A DNA stretch of 64,000 nucleotides from an uncultured Dysgonomonas sp. (GTDB lineage: Bacteria; Bacteroidota; Bacteroidia; Bacteroidales; Dysgonomonadaceae), in NCBI GenBank assembly GCA_937995835.1, contig CALKIV010000080.1:46485-110484 (forward strand), in the 5' to 3' direction. Numbering within the stretch: the first letter of the stretch is position 1; every line of letters begins with the position of its first letter. Shown piece after piece: positions 38,392-47,186 of the stretch. A program made the translations under genes and the position numbers. Under the pieces are notes generated by a model. The model made no database searches. It saw only the letters and a program-made list of their open reading frames with translations, and was not told the DNA's origin.

Positions 38392-39813
38392 TTATAAATC
38401 TTTTATTGGATTAAATTTAGGAGTAAAGACTTTCATACATGTCCAACCTATTAAGTATGCTACAGCACAGAAAGTAAACACAATGGTATACCCTCTATCT
38501 GCACTTCCCCAATTTAAGATACTATAGTCGAAAAGCATACCACTTCCTTTATTTACCAAGAATGATCCTAAACCTCCTGCCAAACCAGTGATACCTGTGA
38601 TGGTAGCCACTGCTCTTTTAGGAAATAGGTCACTACCAGTAGTAAAGAAGTTAGCCGACCAAGCTTGATGTCCAGCACCACCAATACCAATCAAAATGAT
38701 CGGAATCCAGTAACTAATATGTCCTAAAGGTTGTGCCAAAAGAACAACTAGAGGAATCAAAGCTATAAACATCATAGCTTTCATACGCCCGTCGTATGGA
38801 TGCAAACCATCTTTCAAGAACAAGTTAGGAAGTTTTCCTCCAAAGATAGAGCCAATAGCCGTGATCATATAAAGAACAGCAATAGGCAAAGCAATGTCAG
38901 ATCCTGTCATCTTATATTGTTCTTTCAAATAGTCTGGTGTCCAGAATAGGTAGAACCACCAAACACCGTCAGTGATAAATTTACCTAAGAACAAGCCCCA
39001 AGTTTGTTTGTATTGTAACATCTTGAAGAATGAAACTTTTTTTCCTTCATCTTCTTCTACACTACCCAATTCTTTCTCCAATTCAGCATCCTGATTGGCG
39101 TAAGCTCGCTCTGCATCGTTCATCCATGGATTCTCCTCTGGTTTTTTGTATAACACTAACCAAAAAGCTAACCATACAAATCCAAGAGCACCAACAATCA
39201 AGAAGGCAATCTCCCATCCCCAAGCTTTCGCCATGAAAGGAACAGAAAGAGGTGCAACTACTGCCCCAATATTAGATCCCGAGTTGAAAATACCCGTAGC
39301 AAAAGCACGGTCTTTCTTTGGAAAATATTCAGCTGTAGCCTTCACTGCTGCAGGAAAGTTTCCTGCCTCTCCGATAGCTAATGCCACACGAGCAATGATG
39401 AAACATGTAACACTTACAAATGCAATAGTAGGAAGCATATCAGTAGGTGCATTCATCAGACCTTCAGTAGTATCGATGCCCGTATAGTATTTTGTTACAA
39501 TCCCACACAATGCGTGCAAACATGCAGCAAAAGACCAAATACCAATAGCCCAAGCATATCCTTTTTTAGTACCTACACGGTCGATAAAGCGACCAACAAA
39601 GATCATACTAATAGCATAGGCCAACGAGAAAATAGAAGTAATATTTCCATAGTCATTCTTTGTCCAGTGGAAAATATGCTCTAGGTCAGATTGCAATAAG
39701 GACAAGACCTGCCTGTCCATATAGTTGATGGTGGTGGCAAAGAACAAAAGAGCACAGATCGTCCACCTGTACTTGGTCATTGTTTCATTTGTCGCACTTA
39801 ATATTTTATTCAT
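38392..39813 (-). CDS. MFS hexuronate transporter (ExuT-like)
   Basis: A 473-aa inner-membrane protein with 12 predicted membrane segments, of the anion:cation symporter branch of the MFS. WTICALLFFATTINYMDRQVLSLL near the N-terminus and GRFIDRVGTKKGYAWAIGIWSF are family signatures. It should import glucuronate, galacturonate or unsaturated uronates into the cytoplasm. It is the last gene of the operon SDR-uxuA-uxaC-kdgK-eda-transporter, 19 bp after eda. The order in which the enzyme genes lie makes glucuronate or fructuronate the most likely cargo. Confidence 0.88.
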   Translation of the reverse strand: MNKILSATNETMTKYRWTICALLFFATTINYMDRQVLSLLQSDLEHIFHWTKNDYGNITSIFSLAYAISMIFVGRFIDRVGTKKGYAWAIGIWSFAACLHALCGIVTKYYTGIDTTEGLMNAPTDMLPTIAFVSVTCFIIARVALAIGEAGNFPAAVKATAEYFPKKDRAFATGIFNSGSNIGAVVAPLSVPFMAKAWGWEIAFLIVGALGFVWLAFWLVLYKKPEENPWMNDAERAYANQDAELEKELGSVEEDEGKKVSFFKMLQYKQTWGLFLGKFITDGVWWFYLFWTPDYLKEQYKMTGSDIALPIAVLYMITAIGSIFGGKLPNLFLKDGLHPYDGRMKAMMFIALIPLVVLLAQPLGHISYWIPIILIGIGGAGHQAWSANFFTTGSDLFPKRAVATITGITGLAGGLGSFLVNKGSGMLFDYSILNWGSADRGYTIVFTFCAVAYLIGWTCMKVFTPKFNPIKDL

Positions 39814-39832
39814 GATATTTTAACTTAAAGTC

Positions 39833-40504
39833 TTATTTTCTTACTCTCTTGATTATCTCAAAAGCGTCTTTGCAGATTGCTGTAATTTTACCCCAATCTT
39901 GTGCTTTGATTGCTTCTTTAGGGAATAATTTAGATCCCATTCCCACACAACCTACGCCTGCTTCGAACCAAGGTTTAAGATTTGCTTCTGTTGGCTCAAC
40001 AGCTCCTGTTGCCATGATATTGCTCCAAGGCATTGGTGCTTTGATATTGCTTACGAAAGATGGACCTCCTACGTTTCCTGCAGGGAAAATTTTCACAAAT
40101 TCTGCTCCACATTCTTGTGCAATACCTATTTCTGTTACTGATCCACAACCTGGTACATAAGCTACTTGACGACGGTTGCATACTTTGAATATTTCAGTAT
40201 TCATCAACGGACCTACGATGAAGTTAGCTCCTAATTGAAGGAATAATGAAGCTGTACCCGGATCAACGATTGAACCAATACCAAGAATCATCTCAGGACA
40301 TTCTTTTTCTAGCCATTTGTTTAACTCTCCAAAAGTTTCGTGAGCAAAGTCTCCACGGTTAGTGAATTCGAAAACGCGCACACCACCCTCGTAACATGCT
40401 TTCAACACTTGTTTAGATACTTCTAAATCTGTATGATAAAATACAGGAACCATACCGGTTTCTAGCATTTTGCTGCAAACTTCTAATCTGCTAAATCTTG
40501 CCAT
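39833..40504 (-). CDS. eda: KDPG / 4-hydroxy-2-oxoglutarate aldolase
   Basis: A 223-aa class I aldolase cleaving 2-keto-3-deoxy-6-phosphogluconate to pyruvate and glyceraldehyde-3-phosphate. The Schiff-base lysine is Lys138 in GAEFVKIFPAGN, with Glu46 and Arg50 in FEFTNRGD matching the family active site. It follows kdgK after a 132-bp gap that contains a hairpin (40554-40581), the only wide gap in this operon. It is the last enzymatic step of the pathway encoded here. Confidence 0.94.
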   Translation of the reverse strand: MARFSRLEVCSKMLETGMVPVFYHTDLEVSKQVLKACYEGGVRVFEFTNRGDFAHETFGELNKWLEKECPEMILGIGSIVDPGTASLFLQLGANFIVGPLMNTEIFKVCNRRQVAYVPGCGSVTEIGIAQECGAEFVKIFPAGNVGGPSFVSNIKAPMPWSNIMATGAVEPTEANLKPWFEAGVGCVGMGSKLFPKEAIKAQDWGKITAICKDAFEIIKRVRK

Positions 40505-40553
40505 AATGTTTTTATTTTTATATTGTTTTTGTCTTACCCGTTATATACCCTCT

Positions 40554-40581
40554 AAGCCTCCCCTGAAAACAGGGAAGGCTT
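40554..40581. repeat. Intra-operon G/C-rich hairpin between kdgK and eda
   Basis: AAGCCTCCCCTG (40554-40565) and CAGGGAAGGCTT (40570-40581) pair around an AAAA loop with a single mismatch. No T-run follows in the direction of transcription, so it is not a standard terminator. It could be an mRNA stability or processing element, giving different amounts of kinase and aldolase. Confidence 0.55.
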
Positions 40582-40636
40582 TGTAATTTAAAAGAGTATA
40601 TATGTATATAAACTTGTCTCTATAATCGTTGAGGCA

Positions 40637-41674
40637 TTATCGAGAAACACGTCCAGAACCATCACCTTTCATAAGGTTTTCTACTTCTGGAACAGTCACC
40701 AAGTTGAAGTCTCCATAAACTGTATGTTTCAGACATGATGCAGCTGTGGCAAATTCCAAAGCTTTTTGGTCATCTGATGGATAAGTTAGCAATCCATAGA
40801 TAAGACCTCCCATGAAAGAGTCTCCTCCACCTACACGGTCAACGATATGAGTTATATCATAACGTTTTGACATATATAGTTTGTCAGAATACAAGCATCC
40901 ACCCCATGTGTTGTGGTTAGCATTGATAGAACCACGAAGAGTGATGATCACTTTCTTTGCACGTGGATATTGTTTCATCATCTGAGTACAAACTGACTCA
41001 AATTCTTTAGGATCCACATCTCCTGCAGTTGCTGTTACATCAAATCCTTCTGGTTTGATTCCGAATACTTTTTCGAAGTCTTCTTCGTTACCCAAGATAA
41101 CATCACAACCTTCTACCAACTTAGGCATCACTTCTTGTGCTGTTTTTCCATATTTCCAAAGATTCTTACGGAAGTTTAGGTCAGTAGAAACTGTTACTCC
41201 CATTTCGTTAGCCACTTTGATAGCTTCAAGACAAGCATCAGCTGCTCCTTGAGAAATAGCCGGAGTAATACCAGTCCAGTGAAACCATTGAGCATCTTTA
41301 AATACTTCTTTCCAGTTCACCATCCCAGGTTTGATTTCTGCAATAGCAGAATTAGCACGGTCGTAAACTACTTTAGAGGCACGAGCAACAGCTCCTGTTT
41401 CAAGGAAATAAATACCTACACGGTCGCCACCACGAACAATATGGTTAGTACCTACGTTGTATTTTCTAAGGTCAGAGATACACCAGTTAGCGATGTCATT
41501 TTCTGGTAGACGAGTTACGAACTCAGTAGGGATACCATAATTAGACAAAGACACTGCAATGTTAGCCTCACCTCCACCAAAAGTGGCATTCAAGTTAGTA
41601 GACTGAATAAAACGATTGTAGCCTGGTGTTGCCAAACGAAGCATAATTTCACCAAAACTTACGACTTTTTTCAT
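40637..41674 (-). CDS. kdgK: 2-keto-3-deoxygluconate kinase (PfkB family)
   Basis: A 345-aa PfkB-type kinase making KDPG from KDG. The N-terminal SFGEIMLRLATPGYNRF and the C-terminal PfkB signature VDRVGGGDSFMGGLIYG, with catalytic Asp at about 283, are clear. It lies 33 bp after uxaC. In this pathway it uses the KDG produced by mannonate dehydratase. The protein is soluble and has no signal peptide. Confidence 0.94.
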   Translation of the reverse strand: MKKVVSFGEIMLRLATPGYNRFIQSTNLNATFGGGEANIAVSLSNYGIPTEFVTRLPENDIANWCISDLRKYNVGTNHIVRGGDRVGIYFLETGAVARASKVVYDRANSAIAEIKPGMVNWKEVFKDAQWFHWTGITPAISQGAADACLEAIKVANEMGVTVSTDLNFRKNLWKYGKTAQEVMPKLVEGCDVILGNEEDFEKVFGIKPEGFDVTATAGDVDPKEFESVCTQMMKQYPRAKKVIITLRGSINANHNTWGGCLYSDKLYMSKRYDITHIVDRVGGGDSFMGGLIYGLLTYPSDDQKALEFATAASCLKHTVYGDFNLVTVPEVENLMKGDGSGRVSR

Positions 41675-41707
41675 AATGATTGTAAATATTTTTATTGATA
41701 CTGATTA

Positions 41708-43114
41708 TTAAAACTTAAAGAAGTTCTTAGCATTTTTGTAAGATACTCCTTCTACTAGTTCGCCTAAGAAATCTAGTTCTGAAGCTGGAAGAAGTCCTTT
41801 TTCTACATCCGAACCAATCAGGTTACACAAGATACGACGGAAATATTCGTGTCTTGGATATGACAAGAAACTTCTTGAGTCTGTCAACATCCCTACAAAA
41901 CGACTCAACAGACCAAGATTAGAAAGAGAGTTCATTTGAGCCTCCATTCCCGTTTTTTGGTCTAAGAACCACCATCCTGAACCAAATTGCATTTTCCCTG
42001 CCACTGATCCATCTTGGAAGTTACCAATCATAGTAGCAATCATATCATTATCTCTTGGGTTCAAGTTATAGATGATTGTTTTTGCCAACTTGTTGTTCGT
42101 GTCTAATCTGTTGAAGAATTTAGACATTTGTTTAGCAACAGTAAAGTCACCTATTGAGTCGAATCCTGTATCAGGACCTAATTTATTGAACAAACGGGTA
42201 TTATTGTCACGAATAGCTCCATAATGGAATTGTTGCGTCCAACCTTTTTCCCAGTCCATGATAGCACCTTCGTACAACATAGCAGATTTGAATTTAACAA
42301 CTTCTTCTTTTGTCAACTCTTTTCCACCATATACTTTGTTGAAGATAGTATCAATTTCTGTACCTGTAAAATCTTCAGCATAAAATTCCTCAATACCGTG
42401 GTCAGACAGCTTACATCCTACCTCTGCAAAGAAGTCATGACGTTGTCTCAAAGCTGCTAACAGATCAGAGAAAGACGAAATTGTAACACCTGAAACTGCA
42501 GAAAGCTTTTCTAGATAAGCACGATAGTTTGCTGGATTTTCAACAGCCATCGCTTTATCAGGACGCCAAGTTGGAAGTACTTTGATTTCAAAGCCTTCTT
42601 TCTTCAATGCCAAGTGATATTCTAGTGTATCAGCAGGATCGTCAGTTGTACAAACTACTTCTACATTGTAATGTTTCATCATTCCACGTGCCGAAAATTC
42701 TTTGGTACGTAGTTTAGCTGTACACTCATCAAAGATTTCGCGTGCTGTTTCCGGTTTTAGTAATGTATCTACACCGAAAGCCGTTTTCAATTCTAGGTGA
42801 GTCCAGTGATAAAGAGGGTTACGCATTGTGTATGGAACAGTTTCTGCCCATTTTTCAAATTTCTCCCAGTCTGAAGTATCTTTACCTGTACAGAATCTTT
42901 CGTCTACACCATTGGTACGCATTGCTCGCCATTTGTAGTGATCTCCTGCCAACCATATTTCTCCAAGGTTATCGAATTGATAATCTTCGGCAATTAGTTT
43001 CGGATCAAGGTGACAGTGATAGTCAATGATCGGCATTTTTTTTGCATGCTCGTGGAAGAGTTTTTCAGCTGTTTTAGTATCTAAAACAAAATTCTCGTCT
43101 AAAAAAGATTTCAT
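41708..43114 (-). CDS. uxaC: Glucuronate/galacturonate isomerase
   Basis: A 468-aa uronate isomerase of the amidohydrolase-type barrel. It converts D-glucuronate to D-fructuronate, and usually D-galacturonate to D-tagaturonate. IIDYHCHLDPK gives the metal-binding His33 and His35; LYHWTHLELKTAFGV and GMLTDSRSFLSYPRHEYFRR near the C-terminus are family signatures. The gene lies 17 bp downstream of uxuA. No tagaturonate reductase or altronate dehydratase is visible in the window, so here it probably serves the glucuronate branch. Confidence 0.95.
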   Translation of the reverse strand: MKSFLDENFVLDTKTAEKLFHEHAKKMPIIDYHCHLDPKLIAEDYQFDNLGEIWLAGDHYKWRAMRTNGVDERFCTGKDTSDWEKFEKWAETVPYTMRNPLYHWTHLELKTAFGVDTLLKPETAREIFDECTAKLRTKEFSARGMMKHYNVEVVCTTDDPADTLEYHLALKKEGFEIKVLPTWRPDKAMAVENPANYRAYLEKLSAVSGVTISSFSDLLAALRQRHDFFAEVGCKLSDHGIEEFYAEDFTGTEIDTIFNKVYGGKELTKEEVVKFKSAMLYEGAIMDWEKGWTQQFHYGAIRDNNTRLFNKLGPDTGFDSIGDFTVAKQMSKFFNRLDTNNKLAKTIIYNLNPRDNDMIATMIGNFQDGSVAGKMQFGSGWWFLDQKTGMEAQMNSLSNLGLLSRFVGMLTDSRSFLSYPRHEYFRRILCNLIGSDVEKGLLPASELDFLGELVEGVSYKNAKNFFKF

Positions 43115-43131
43115 GTTTGTTAGATTTATTT

Positions 43132-44304
43132 TTATTTATAAATTGTTTTTGCAATTCCCATTTCCAACCCTCTCAGTTCGGCAAGTCCTCTCAGACGGCC
43201 GATACCTGAGTAACCAGGATTAGTTTTTTTGTTTAGGTCATCTAACATTTGGTGACCATGATCGGGACGGAAAGGAATAGAAATTCCTCTTTTGTTTTGG
43301 ATATCTAAAAATCCTTTCATTACTCCATACATATCCACATCTCCTTCTAGGTGATTGGCCTCGTAGAAGTTCCCTTGCTCGTCTCGTTGAGTAGAGCGTA
43401 AGTGTACAAAGTTAATTCTATCACCCAATTCGACAATCATATTAGGCAAATCATTATCAGCACGCACACCAAACGAACCTGTACAGAAGCATAATCCATT
43501 CGATTTGTTCGGCACAGCTTTCACTAGCTTTTCGAAATCTGATTTAGTGCTCAAAATACGAGGCAGTCCTAAGATTGCATATGGAGGATCATCCGGGTGG
43601 ATAGCTAGTTTTGCCCCCACCTCATCTGCCACAGGGGCTATTTCTTTCAAGAACTCAATTAAGTTATTTCTTAATTGGTCTTCGTTTACATTATCGTAAC
43701 GATCTAGTTGTGCTTGAAATTCTTGAATCGTAAAGCTTTCTTCTGCTCCTGGAAGACCTGCAATCATGTTTTTCACAAGAAGATCTTTTTCCTCTTGAGT
43801 CATAATTTCAAACTTACGTTTAGCTCTTGCTAATTCTTCAGCGGTATATCCTTTATCTGCATTTGGACGCTTCAAAATGTGAAGATCAAAAGCCATAAAA
43901 GCATCACGTTCGAAACGTAAAGCTTTAGAACCATCTTCTACTGCAAAAGCTAGATCTGTTCTAGTCCAGTCCAAAACGGGCATAAAATTGTAAGTGATGA
44001 TCATGATGCCACACTTTGCCAAATTTCGGATACTTTCTTTATAATTTTCTATATATTTCTTATAATCACCTTCTTGTGTTTTGATATGCTCATGCACAGG
44101 AATACTTTCCACTACAGACCATGTCAAACCAGCTTCTTCGATGATTTGCTTGCGTTTTTTGATTTCTTCCACAGTCCATACTTCGCCGTTCTTGATGTGG
44201 TGAAGTGCTGTCACTATACCTGTTGCTCCTGCTTGACGAATATCAGACAATGACACGGGGTCATTAGGTCCATACCATCGCCATGTTTGTTCACTTAATA
44301 TCAT
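43132..44304 (-). CDS. uxuA: Mannonate dehydratase
   Basis: A 390-aa xylose-isomerase-like barrel enzyme dehydrating D-mannonate to KDG. The start WRWYGPNDPVSLSDIRQAGATGIVTALHH is diagnostic for UxuA. Metal and catalytic regions HPDDPPYAILGLPRI, CFCTGSFGVRADND, NFVHLRSTQRDEQGNFYEANHLEGD and PFRPDHGHQMLDD are all intact. It lies 17 bp after the SDR gene and 17 bp before uxaC, and has no signal peptide. Confidence 0.96.
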   Translation of the reverse strand: MILSEQTWRWYGPNDPVSLSDIRQAGATGIVTALHHIKNGEVWTVEEIKKRKQIIEEAGLTWSVVESIPVHEHIKTQEGDYKKYIENYKESIRNLAKCGIMIITYNFMPVLDWTRTDLAFAVEDGSKALRFERDAFMAFDLHILKRPNADKGYTAEELARAKRKFEIMTQEEKDLLVKNMIAGLPGAEESFTIQEFQAQLDRYDNVNEDQLRNNLIEFLKEIAPVADEVGAKLAIHPDDPPYAILGLPRILSTKSDFEKLVKAVPNKSNGLCFCTGSFGVRADNDLPNMIVELGDRINFVHLRSTQRDEQGNFYEANHLEGDVDMYGVMKGFLDIQNKRGISIPFRPDHGHQMLDDLNKKTNPGYSGIGRLRGLAELRGLEMGIAKTIYK

Positions 44305-44321
44305 GATGTTTTATTGTTTAT

Positions 44322-45137
44322 TTAAATTGAAAAAGCATCGAATCCTCCATCTACAACAAGCACTGTGCCTGTTACAAACTTTGACGCATCACTCACTAGG
44401 TAGTGAATAGCTCCATTCAGCTCTTCAGGACTACCAAATCGTCCAAATGGCGTATGCGCGATGATTGTATTTCCTCTATCAGTATATGACCCATCAGTAT
44501 TGGTTAGAAGGGTGCGATTTTGTTCTGTCAAGAAGAAACCTGGAGCAAGAGCGTTCACTCTGAATTTCTCTCCAAATTTAGTTGCTAATTCTCCTGCCAT
44601 GTATTGAGTATAATTAGATACTGCAGCCTTTGCTGCTCCATATCCAGCCACACGTGTCAGTGGACGAAGAGCAGACATAGAAGAGAAGTTGACAATTACC
44701 CCTTCACCCGAATCCACCATAGCTTTAGCAAAGATAGATGTTGGTAACGCTGTACCAAAAAGGTTTAGATCAACAACTGTTTTAAAATCGTCTAATTTCA
44801 AGTCAAATATATTTTTATCGGGTCCAATGGTTGCACCTGGCATATTTCCACCAGCTGCATTGATCAGGACATCTATCTTGCCATATTTTTTCAATATATC
44901 TTCTCGAGTTTGAATCAATGACTTTTCATCCATTACATCAGACTGTAGAAAAAGAGCTTCATGCCCCTCCTTTTTTATTTCTTCTACAAGTGCTGTCCCT
45001 TTCTTTTCATTGCGTCCAAGCACTACTACAACAGCACCTTCTGCTGCTAAATATTTAGATATGCTTGTACCTAACACGCCATACCCCCCTGTAATAACTA
45101 TTACCTTCTTTTCGATATTAAACAAATTGCCTCTCAT
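44322..45137 (-). CDS. SDR-family fructuronate reductase (mannonate oxidoreductase), probable
   Basis: A 271-aa short-chain dehydrogenase with the Rossmann motif GGYGVLG (17-23), the catalytic Ser in NFSSMSA (about 152-153), and Tyr166/Lys170 in GYGAAK. It stands first in the operon where a classical UxuB (a long-chain polyol-type dehydrogenase) would be found, so it is inferred to reduce D-fructuronate to D-mannonate, as the SDR-type UxuB of Bacillus and Bacteroides does. It is the only gene in the pathway whose family differs from E. coli. An alternative is 2-dehydro-3-deoxygluconate 5-dehydrogenase (KduD-like). Confidence 0.82.
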   Translation of the reverse strand: MRGNLFNIEKKVIVITGGYGVLGTSISKYLAAEGAVVVVLGRNEKKGTALVEEIKKEGHEALFLQSDVMDEKSLIQTREDILKKYGKIDVLINAAGGNMPGATIGPDKNIFDLKLDDFKTVVDLNLFGTALPTSIFAKAMVDSGEGVIVNFSSMSALRPLTRVAGYGAAKAAVSNYTQYMAGELATKFGEKFRVNALAPGFFLTEQNRTLLTNTDGSYTDRGNTIIAHTPFGRFGSPEELNGAIHYLVSDASKFVTGTVLVVDGGFDAFSI

Positions 45138-45176
45138 GTTTTTATTTTTGTGGTTTTAATTCTTGGTTTTAGAGAA

Positions 45177-45205
45177 TTGTGTGCGAACACACAACGACAA
45201 ATATA
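45177..45205 (-). promoter_or_regulatory. Promoter (-7) and UUCG-tetraloop hairpin/operator for the uronate operon
   Basis: On the minus strand, TATATTTG (45205-45198) matches the -7 consensus. It is followed by an inverted repeat at 45194-45177, TTGTGTG-TTCG-CACACAA as read on the minus strand. This would be at or just after the transcription start. As RNA it is a seven-pair stem capped by a UUCG tetraloop, and as DNA it is a near-palindromic operator shape. It is 40 bp upstream of the SDR start codon. No clear -33 element is visible. Confidence 0.6.
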
Positions 45206-45337
45206 GACATTATGTTTTACATATCACAGCTGAAAACATGAAATTAACAAAATAAAAACACATTTAAAAAGACACATAGCGTTACACGATTGGTAACACT
45301 ATGAAGATCAAAATACTTTTTTAGCAATCTTTCGTTT

Positions 45338-45623
45338 TCAATTCGCTGATTTGACACAACGAACAGTGTTAGCACCTGCCGTTGGTGGATAAGAAGTACA
45401 ATTTACTCTCTTGTCATTGGGTGCAAAAGCCTCACCCTTTATGCCTACTCTATACATCTTAGCAACATCTTCTATACTAGTCTCCCAATATGCTCCAAAG
45501 CCAAGCGTCCAACCCTCTGAGACATTATCGCCCCCCTATTGTCACTTGAGCTTCTAATTGCCCTATGGCAAAGACCAATAGCATCAAAATAAAAAATGTT
45601 CTTAAAAAAATAATAAAGCGCAT
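45338..45623 (-). pseudogene. Small secreted protein gene interrupted by a frameshift at a G6 tract
   Basis: From the ATG at 45623 the frame reads a clean signal peptide ending LEAQ followed by VTIGGR and a stop. At the run of six G (45536-45531, minus strand) shifting by one base opens a second frame. This starts DNVSEGWTLGFGAYW and runs to a TGA at 45338-45340, ending NTVRCVKSAN. The joined protein would have about 95 residues. The AQVTIG start and VRCVK end resemble the first and last pieces of large Bacteroidota FISUMP-type surface proteins, so it could also be a deletion remnant. A longer N-terminus from 45707 is possible. Either it is a real pseudogene, a contingency switch or a sequencing error; I cannot tell which. 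Confidence 0.6.
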
Positions 45624-45910
45624 GTTTAATATTTCTTCAGAACAATCCTCAATCTTTCTTTGTTTAATATTTGCTTTCATTGTTTGTCTTAAATAGTTAG
45701 ATTCCATGTTGTGGATTTTTAAGACTCTAAATTCTTAATTTCTCACACAAAATCTTTGTATCTCTTACAAAGAGAGCATTTTAGATATAAAAAAAAATAT
45801 AGATATTCAATTACTGATTTGTTGTTCAATTCCTTTTTAAACCATTACAGAAAAAAAGATCAATAATAATAAAAAAGCTAAAAGAGTCAATGATATTACA
45901 CTTTCGTACG

Positions 45911-45918
45911 TATATTTG
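45911..45918 (+). promoter_or_regulatory. Candidate -7 element of the RND efflux operon
   Basis: TATATTTG matches TAnnTTTG exactly. It lies about 90 bp upstream of the chosen start at 46008. The -33 region has no clear TTTG. Confidence 0.4.
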
Positions 45919-46007
45919 TAAGCCAAGCCTAGACATCGGTTTGTTCGCAATATTTAGATGCATAGATGCACAAAGCGAGTTCTGTTAAAATTCCATATTC
46001 AATAAAT

Positions 46008-47186
46008 ATGCAAGTAAAAAAATCACTTTTCTATTCTTTTTTCTTTTTTATTCTTTTTTTGTCAGCTTGTAAAGACACAAAAACAGAATATCCCGTCGTA
46101 CTAGTTGAGCCTGCTAAAACTGACAACATACACATCTATGGTGAATATGTTGGTATGATCAGAGCTACCAGAAATATAGAAGTTCGGGCACGGGTGGAAG
46201 GATATTTAGAAAAAATGACATTTAACGAGGGTAAATACGTCTCGCAAAATGAAGCCTTATTTTATATTAACAACTCACAATACAAAGCGAAGCTAGAAAA
46301 GGCCAAAGCACAACTAAAGAAAGATGAGGCACAAGAGTCTAAAGCTGAAAGAGACCTCGAACGTATAAAACCTCTATATGAGCAAAATGCTGCTAGTAGG
46401 CTAGACCTAGACAATGCAGTTGCAGCTTACGATATAGCAAAAGCCAATGTGGCAATGAGCAAGGCCGACCTTGAACAGGCTCAGCTAGAATATAATTATA
46501 CTGTAGTGCGATCGCCTATTTCAGGTTACATCAGCGAACGATTGGTGGATGTGGGTGCACTAGTAGGACCTGGAAGCAATTCTCTACTTGCTAGAATTGT
46601 TAAAAGAGATACCGTTTCTGTAGAATTTAAACTAACGGCTTTGGATTACTTGCAAAGCCAACAAAGAGATGTTCACATTGGGGATGTTGACTCCACTAGA
46701 TGGTGGCAACCTAACGTGAGAGTGACCCTCGCCGACAACTCTGTGTATAGCGAAGTGGGAGTCGTAGACTTTGCTTCTCCGCAAGTAGACCCTAAAACTG
46801 GAACATTTGGAGTAAGAGCAGATCTTCCGAATCCTAATCAGGTACTACTACCCGGACAGTTCACAAGAGTAAAAATGCTATTAAATGTATTAGAGGATGC
46901 CATCGTGGTACCTCGAAAAGCTCTAATCATAGAAAAAGGTGGTGCCTTTATTTATATCATCCGTCCTGATAGCGTTGCCGAGAAACGTTTTATTGAAACT
47001 GGACCAGAACAAGGAAACACGGTTGTAGCTACTCGTGGACTTCTGAAAAATGAGAATATTGTAATAGAAGGTTATCAAAAACTTGTTCATGGACAAAAAG
47101 CTATTCCAAGAACTCAAGAAGAAGAAAAAGCTATTAGAGAGCAAGAGGATGCTGCTCTTCAAAACAAAGAGGGAGGAAAAGAATGA
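46008..47186 (+). CDS. RND efflux membrane fusion protein (AcrA/MexA-like), lipoprotein
   Basis: A 392-aa periplasmic adaptor. I chose the ATG at 46008 because it begins directly with the signal and lipobox LSAC (lipidated Cys21); an ATG at 45966 would add 14 residues in front. A barrel-sandwich lipoyl domain (VEGYLEKMTFNEGKYVSQNEALFYI, VRSPISGYISERLVDVGALVGPG) brackets a coiled-coil hairpin (about 95-160, rich in A/K/E), followed by beta-barrel and membrane-proximal domains. It links the inner-membrane pump to the outer-membrane channel. Its last four bases overlap the pump gene (ATGA). Confidence 0.93.
   Translation: MQVKKSLFYSFFFFILFLSACKDTKTEYPVVLVEPAKTDNIHIYGEYVGMIRATRNIEVRARVEGYLEKMTFNEGKYVSQNEALFYINNSQYKAKLEKAKAQLKKDEAQESKAERDLERIKPLYEQNAASRLDLDNAVAAYDIAKANVAMSKADLEQAQLEYNYTVVRSPISGYISERLVDVGALVGPGSNSLLARIVKRDTVSVEFKLTALDYLQSQQRDVHIGDVDSTRWWQPNVRVTLADNSVYSEVGVVDFASPQVDPKTGTFGVRADLPNPNQVLLPGQFTRVKMLLNVLEDAIVVPRKALIIEKGGAFIYIIRPDSVAEKRFIETGPEQGNTVVATRGLLKNENIVIEGYQKLVHGQKAIPRTQEEEKAIREQEDAALQNKEGGKE

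Larger units (their letters stand above)
45138..45965. other. 828-bp intergenic region between uronate operon and efflux operon
   Basis: It holds the uronate promoter (45177-45205), a frameshifted small gene on the minus strand (45338-45623) and the efflux promoter element (45911-45918). At 45754-45772 and 45761-45775 there are two overlapping inverted repeats (CTTTGTA/TACAAAG and TCTCTT/AAGAGA) that cannot form at the same time; this lies in the leader of the frameshifted gene. I see no RNA gene here. Confidence 0.5.

Noticed and set aside
45138..45965. tRNA or small RNA gene in the 828-bp gap
   Set aside because: No cloverleaf pattern or conserved TTC loop sequence is visible; the only structured pieces are short hairpins.
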